In this document: positions 58,659-64,000 of the stretch, piece by piece
Layout of the letters: each line of letters starts with the position of its first letter
Numbering within the stretch: position 1 is the stretch's first letter
Assembly (NCBI GenBank): GCA_030770425.1
Contig: JASJFT010000114.1
Coordinates: forward strand, 62,001 to 126,000
DNA: 64,000 nucleotides
From: Darksidea phi
Taxonomy: Eukaryota; Ascomycota; Dothideomycetes; Pleosporales; Lentitheciaceae
Direction of reading: 5' to 3'
The notes under the pieces: generated by a model
Database searches by the model: none
Seen by the model: only the letters and a program-made list of their open reading frames with translations
Told to the model about the DNA's origin: nothing
Program-made: the position numbers and the translations under genes

Positions 58659-59855
58659 TGTGTCTGATTCCTTTCCTTTTCTTGCAGCGAGATTGCACTT
58701 CCCGCAAGAGCCTCGGAACCTTTCTTTGTTCGCTTCCGTCCGGGTCCCGTGGAAGTGGCAAAAAGCGGAATATGCAGGTAGGCCCCCCGCAGTCCGTAAC
58801 ATCAAACGACCGCCTTGGTCGTGTGCGCTGTACGTGTCTGTTTCAGAAATGCAGATGCGTCTCAGAACTCGTTTGATCAATTGCGCCTTGCGAATGCGTT
58901 TCGGATGGTTCGGTGACCTCGGGAATGTCGCCTCATATAAACGAGGCGTGATGTGCGCTGCAGGGCAATTTATCTCTCGCTGACTGTGCCGCTCAGCGTT
59001 CGATCGGTAATTGCAAATTCGGGCAGACTGGTCTTTCATTCTTAAAGACAGGGTGGGCTTTACTTCTGTAGATGTTCAAACCGTAGTCAGCGCCTTCAAT
59101 ATTCTGCCCCTGGAATGGTCTGAAAAAGGACGAGTGGGAAAAGGTCCAATTTCGCTTCTTCGCGGATATGATTGGGTTCTCATCTGAAGCGGGGCGTGCA
59201 AAGCCGAAAGTTTTAAGTAACCAGGTAAAGATCCTCGTTTGAACTTAGTAGCTACGCCTGTATTAAAACAACAGTATCTTCTATCAAAGCCGTACGATGC
59301 CAAACTACTGCCGTCTGAACAGGAGCCACTTCCTAAGTCTGTGTAAATGATGTCTGCCATCTCTACCTAGCCCGCATATACTTTAGGCGGTTGTGCTTTT
59401 CCCAGTCGGTTAATTTGGAAGGCGAAGAATTCGTCAGCATATTTTCTCATTCCCAAAATCTAGCCCAACCTTTCCCCCCCTCCGTCTCCAGAGATTTCCG
59501 TGTTGAGAGTTACTTTTCGGTGTTTCGATAGCGCAGGCTTGTCTCATAAATCAGCCGCGCCGCGAATGAGTTCACGCTAGACTCGCTAGTTTCGCGCTAA
59601 AAACTCTTTTTAACTCCTAGTTGTCTCGATAAGGAAATTAGAGAGTTGCATATAGCTCTCGTGATACATTGAGCTCTGTGTCTAGACTTGTTCTTGTAAT
59701 CATCTTACGGCACTGCATATATCACGTGTAGTATTTCACGTGCGTTGCTAGTGCTTATATAGGTGCCCCACCGGAGCGTTACTAGTTCCCTTTCAACACT
59801 CACTCAACGGTATTAAGCAAACCCGTGGAGGGAAGATACGATTACAGAGTATTAG
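58659..59855. other. Divergent promoter region of two F-box-like genes
   Basis: 1.2 kb between divergent starts. No gene seen. Near the plus-strand gene it holds two CACGTG boxes and a TATATA sequence. Confidence 0.5.
59723..59761 (+). promoter_or_regulatory. Paired E-boxes and TATA box
   Basis: CACGTG occurs at 59723-59728 and 59737-59742, 14 bp apart start to start, and TATATA at 59756-59761, about 95 bp before the ATG at 59856. CACGTG is the usual target of bHLH regulators such as Cbf1. The arrangement looks like a real core promoter, but binding is inference. Confidence 0.6.
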
Positions 59856-60785
59856 ATGGCTGGGAAGAGCCCAGTCCGCCTCCAGCTCACGACGCTCCCG
59901 GTCGAGCTCCTCCTCAGGATCTACGAAGTGCTTCCGGCATTCATCGACGCTCTCAGGTTACGCGCAACATGTCATACCCTACACGGCGTGTGGACAGATC
60001 ACCGAACTTCAATCGTCAACGAAATTGTCCTCAATCAGTTCGAGTGCTATCCTTATGCCCGACAGCTTCTCGCAAATCGACGGTATGGTGTGCCACTGGA
60101 CCGGAGAGATCTGTCTGATCGCGACTTGTCCAAACTGTTACGAAATGCAAGGCGGGTCGAGGAAGTCATTACGAATATTGAGCAGAAATTGGTTCCTGGG
60201 CTAAAACGTAAGTCTCTAGTACACGATGCAGCACGCGCTATTATTAGCAGGCATTCTAACCTTCTGATAGTCGACGGCCTGCCTGAGGGTAAAAGAAGTA
60301 CCATCTACGGAGGAAACGATGTGCATCCCTCTACCTTAACGCCCACTGAACGCCTTCGTGTAATTCGAGCATGCTATCAGATATGGAACTTGACGTACTG
60401 CCGAGATGATACCCTCAAGGCAAAGATATACGCCTTGCGGCCTAGGGAATTGTTTTATTTTGCCGAACTTACTGAGTGGGCCCGTCTCACAAATTTTCCG
60501 ACTCAAGATAGATGGGACTTGTTCCAAATCTCCAAGGCTAAAAGGAGGGCGCTTCACAAACTCTACTTTGATACATATGGGTGCGAGGCACCGGTTTTTC
60601 AAGGTATACTAGGTTACGATGATCCTGTATACTTGTTCGTGATCTGGGATCACTGGCAAGACAACCTGAAGAGCCTTATCTGTAGAAGACCATTATCGAA
60701 TCTAAGATGGGACGTGCGAGATAAGATGCTAGAGCATTTATGGGATTATGAGCCTGGAGACGAGTTGCTTATTGTAGAAGACTAG
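59856..60785 (+). CDS. F-box-like protein
   Basis: Likely two exons, 59856-60207 and 60271-60785, giving 288 residues. The N-terminus LTTLPVELLLRIYEVLPAF followed by LRATCHTLHGVW matches an F-box helix bundle. The rest is helical with many Trp and Tyr (WDLFQISKAKRRALHKLYF, LFVIWDHWQDN) and ends in PGDELLIVED. The 63-bp segment 60208-60270 is open in frame, so the gene also reads as one exon (309 residues). It has a perfect GTAAGT donor, a TCTAAC branch sequence and a TAG acceptor, which favours splicing. No specific partner can be named. The strong promoter elements just upstream support expression. Confidence 0.78.
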   Translation: MAGKSPVRLQLTTLPVELLLRIYEVLPAFIDALRLRATCHTLHGVWTDHRTSIVNEIVLNQFECYPYARQLLANRRYGVPLDRRDLSDRDLSKLLRNARRVEEVITNIEQKLVPGLKRKSLVHDAARAIISRHSNLLIVDGLPEGKRSTIYGGNDVHPSTLTPTERLRVIRACYQIWNLTYCRDDTLKAKIYALRPRELFYFAELTEWARLTNFPTQDRWDLFQISKAKRRALHKLYFDTYGCEAPVFQGILGYDDPVYLFVIWDHWQDNLKSLICRRPLSNLRWDVRDKMLEHLWDYEPGDELLIVED

Positions 60786-61214
60786 ATAAGCGGCACCAAG
60801 AATGCAAGGGGAACGGCACCTCTTGTACAAAAGAATAGGTACTGGCATCCATCTATATTACCTTTTGTTGACTTCATACTCTAACTTCAGAGCAATATTG
60901 ACTACCTAAACTGGCGGGACGATTGATGCTACAAAACATCTTACAACCTCCTCAACGCTCTCAGGTATCAATGCACAGCAATATTACGTTCATAGAATGC
61001 TATCTAGAGCTCAACACTGCCAACTATATCATTCTATTCGCTTGTTGCTCAACGCTACCGATACCAACACAATACAGGCACTCCAAGCGCAAGATGCTGC
61101 GTGCTCACAAAAGAGCACCGGTGCAACCGCCAAAGCCCACTTATTCCCTATCACCAACAGCTATCCTCCATATGCCATTATATGCCCGACACGCTCCAAG
61201 AGGGCATGTTAAAG
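60786..61214. other. Intergenic region between convergent genes
   Basis: 429 bp of 3' flanks. No gene recognised. Confidence 0.6.
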
Positions 61215-62448
61215 TTAAGCTGTCTTATCCGCAATCCTCTCCGAAGCACCTTTGATGAGACCCGAAAGATCACCAACTGCACGTATACGTTAGCTCAGAC
61301 CACACCATCACCTTCTCGACCTTTGCTTACCAGGCAACGAAAACGGAAAGTCCAAACTCGCCAACATGATAGCCGCAAATATCCACCACCCAAAGATACA
61401 CGTAATGAAGGCAAAAGCGCCACCTGCGGTCTGCAACCTGGTCGCTAGGGCAACATTGCCATTATTGAGTTGGAGATATGCACCGCTGAGCATGGTGAAT
61501 GCTAGGACTAGAGTGAAGAATATCATAAAGAAGCAAATGTTTGTGCGGATGGAACAGACGAGGTAGACGAGGCACATGATGCCCATGGAGATGAAGAAGA
61601 AAGCTGTCCAAAAGTTAGTTGCTTGTACAAGGAACGAGGGCTTGCATGCGAAGGTGTCTACGTACCGAAGCCGGAGCGGAAGCCGATGGTGTTCAATCCT
61701 TCGGCGAGGTTGTTTGGATCCGTCGAGTACGCGCCGAAAGCGTTGGTCTCGGGTGTTAGGGTCGCTGCGAAGCCAAGCCAAAAGGCCCCAAAGGAGCCAA
61801 AAACCACGAATGGAAAGGTGTTTCCGATGATCCACTAAGCTGGAGTATCAATACTGACTTGTAAAGTGACGCCGATAATCGAAGGAGGGAAGGGAGACAA
61901 ACCTCACCGAGCGATCCAAGAATCATTAGAAGGCCACCAAAGAAGCAGTATGTGCCAGTTCCAGATGCGCCGTTGTTGCCTGCGCCCCTCCAGCCCATGA
62001 GAGCCCAGCTCAAGGGGGTGAGCGAGAGCAGAAAACCGATGAGAGCACTACTCGAATGAGCACAGGGTTTCCAAGCTGTAAATGCAGTTATGGGCTGCCT
62101 ACAGTGGAGTGGGATTGCCAAATGTCTTGCGCAGGTCTCCCTTTACGTTCGTCTGAGGAGAAAGGTAAAGTTTCTCGAACAGTTCTGGGCTGATGGAGAT
62201 GCTGCCTGCCGTCCGAATCTTCCTCAATGCGCTCTCAGAGTCATGGCCAATGTCTAGGTACTGGGGAGAGTCATTGTACGGGTTGCCTATGGCCGGTCAG
62301 TTTTGGCCTAAGAGGAGCCCGAGCAGGGGGCTGTACCATTCCGGCTGAAGTCTTTCTCCAGAGGTGCATCATCCGTGTTAAGCATGGGTACAGTGAGGTT
62401 CTCGTTGTTCAAAGTCCGTTCCTGGAGACTTGCGTGGTTGTGTGACAT
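61215..62448 (-). CDS. Gpr1/Fun34/YaaH (AceTr) family acetate transporter
   Basis: Six exons (62448-62337, 62286-62103, 62047-61903, 61834-61666, 61603-61331, 61276-61215) give 314 residues. The family includes yeast Ato2/Ady2 and bacterial SatP, six-helix plasma-membrane channels for acetate and related acids, also proposed for ammonium. The signature FGNPTPLALIGFLL opens the first helix, followed by MGWRGAGNNGASGTG. Then come LGEWIIGNTFPFVVFGSFGA, LNTIGFRSGF, FFISMGIMCLVYLVCSIRTN and FITCIFGWWIFAAIMLASLD. The tail ends DLSGLIKGASERIADKTA. The cytosolic N-terminus (about 80 residues) has LRKTFGNP just before the membrane part. Exon 2's acceptor and exon 3's start (GAGTAG|T) were set by the PLALIGF motif; a splice three bases earlier is also in frame. 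Substrate is inferred from the family. Confidence 0.93.
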
Positions 62449-64000
62449 GAGGACGACTGGAATTCGATGTAGTAGATGGAATCAGAGCAAAGATGCTTAA
62501 GTACTAGAACAAGGACGGTAATGTCAGTATATGTAGATTTTGCGACAGGTTCTGCGGGATCCGACGATGGACAGTGGAGACTGAAGACCCCACATATATG
62601 GCAAACCGACGGATATATCGTTCCTACGTAGCGAGAGACAACGGCGCAGCGGCTCCGCTCGGAGCTAGGTGCACACAAGCATTGGTTGTTATTGGCAAGT
62701 TTGCGGTTTAGGGAGGATCATCCTAGGCCTGTCTTCTCCTGGGGGAAAGGCAGCTAGGCTGGGCGTCGATCTGTGCTCTAGTATACCCTGGGCAGGGGCA
62801 ACAAATGGTCCCACTCAGTCAGAAGCAGTATGGCACAAAGTGGGCTTAACGTTTCAGCTCGGTCACTCTCCAGGAACTCCCACGGTTTGTCTACGTGGCT
62901 TGAGGAGGAACGGATGATCCGGGTTGGGAGAACATGCATTGCCTGCCGAAGCTGCAGTCACACCGTCAATTCGAGCTCAAAAGTGTGCCTTCAGTGTCGA
63001 CAGGATCGGCTCACGCCTAAGACACAGCAGTCAGCCTAGTGATTCGAAGGACCAATTGACATGACCGGCGTGCTGTTCATGAGCTGGGTGCGGTCTGATG
63101 ATTGGTGGCTAGAGCACTAGAGCCGGCTCTGCGGAGGTAAGTGGAGACAAAGCACGCGGGGGCGCCTGGGGACTTTGTGTGGAGTAAGACATAGGATGCG
63201 TGCATAGAGAAGTCGAGCTAGGAGTCGAATCGTGCCTGGTCATTTGCGGGGAAGCTGGCTTGTCTGTTAACTCCGAAGCTGCGCAAGCTTTATTCCCAGA
63301 TGTCATGGTAGAGGTATCGGCAGGCCATATCGCGATCATTGCGTCTGCAATCTGTGGACATTGCGCGATGCATTGAGCTTGAGATGATTCAATTAATCGT
63401 GTGTTCACAGCATCTGCGGACGCCGGAAAGCATAAATGCTTGGTACACAATCCTCGTCAACACACTGGAGCATTTTAGATGGAACCGCCGTTTCTGAAGG
63501 TCGGGGCGACAACTAGGTGGCTTCGGACGAAGGGTGGTTGTAGCGCCATGATGGTGTGAGATGTTGCGGTCGTCCGATGCCGTTCGGATGGGGTGGAAGG
63601 AGCGACGGAGCCGTTCCGTGCCATTGCCCTTGCCTGATTCGGTACACTCTCGGTGAGCGGGAAACTGCGACTCTTAGCCCTTTTGTCATACATCCACCAC
63701 GACGAATAGTACAAATCGCAAGGTTGAATTGCGCTAAGGACGGCCGATATAGGATCAGAGTAGGGCAATTGATGGCTCTGGGAAGCAGGTTGCACGGTGC
63801 ACAGGAAACATCGAAAGAAACCAAACTTCTACTCTTCACGAGTCGCTCGACAGTGTTTTATTGGTCCTCTGCTTAGGTGGTTGAAAACTAGGGTCTTTCC
63901 ATCAAAATATCTCAATGACCAGAGGTTCACGTACTGCTAGGAGATACTCAGCTTCCGACCAAAGCTGTTATGCTTGTTATGGTGCCTGTTGGTGTAACTA
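62449..64000. other. Right-edge region without a recognised gene
   Basis: It contains the transporter's promoter. A plus-strand ATG frame at 62830-63039 has two CxxC pairs but no family; other frames show nothing. A gene could begin just past the window edge. Confidence 0.5.

Noticed and set aside
58659..59039. N-terminal extension of the F-box-like frame
   Set aside because: Residues before MVAFLQIPRELRD are unlike the family; the internal ATG gives the usual N-terminus.
1..64000. tRNA, rRNA, CRISPR arrays and bacterial-type operators
   Set aside because: No tRNA-like A/B box pair or rRNA sequence was seen, and the genome is eukaryotic, so prokaryotic feature types do not apply.

Overview
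The window is nuclear DNA of a filamentous ascomycete (Pezizomycotina). I infer this from many short introns (mostly 45-85 nt, GT-AG, with CTAAC/CTGAC-like branch sites), 1-2 kb gene spacing, and fungal families such as a Zn(II)2Cys6 regulator with a Fungal_trans_2-type C-terminus, Rot1, Mtr10, Bro1 and an Ato/Gpr1-type acetate transporter. A Dothideomycete is my best guess from protein style; no search was run. I rebuilt 20 genes at exon level, and each joined reading frame closes in frame.

Layout: 1-1309 decayed SRPK-like kinase relic; 3.46-3.90 kb possible small secreted protein; 5.20-5.88 GFA-domain protein (+); 6.63-9.84 BRO1 (-); 10.96-12.66 mitochondrial DnaJ MDJ1 (-); 13.34-13.97 SAP30-like (-); 15.61-17.39 conserved protein of unknown function (+); 18.53-22.46 Zn2Cys6 regulator (-); 22.5-29.6 a 7.1-kb stretch without a recognisable gene; 29.58-31.73 mitochondrial Hsp70 SSC1 (-); 32.57-34.77 WD40-like protein (+); 35.39-36.88 cystathionine beta-lyase (+); 39.41-40.02 Nudix hydrolase (+); 43.08-44.18 secreted lysozyme-like plus LysM protein (+); 46.72-47.68 ROT1 (-); 48.08-48.90 5-formyl-THF cyclo-ligase (+); 49.04-49.53 SmE (-); 49.89-53.04 MTR10 importin (+); 53.53-54.29 non-coding element with inverted ends; 54.57-56.21 bestrophin-type channel (-); 57.69-58.66 and 59.86-60.79 two proteins with F-box-like N-termini (-,+); 61.22-62.45 acetate-transporter family protein (-).

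Most genes are housekeeping and show no operon-like logic. Two biological links stand out. Mdj1 and Ssc1 are co-chaperone partners in the mitochondrial matrix and lie 17 kb apart. ROT1/FAU1 and SmE/MTR10 are tight divergent pairs with shared promoters of 390 and 359 bp.

The most unusual protein is the secreted one at 43.1-44.2 kb. Its N-terminal half carries the hallmarks of the bacterial lytic-transglycosylase/goose-lysozyme fold (catalytic-type Glu, GLMQ, YNSG), and it ends in a LysM. The most unusual DNA is a family of roughly 50-bp sequences found four times; two copies face each other as the ends of a 760-bp non-coding, MITE-like element.
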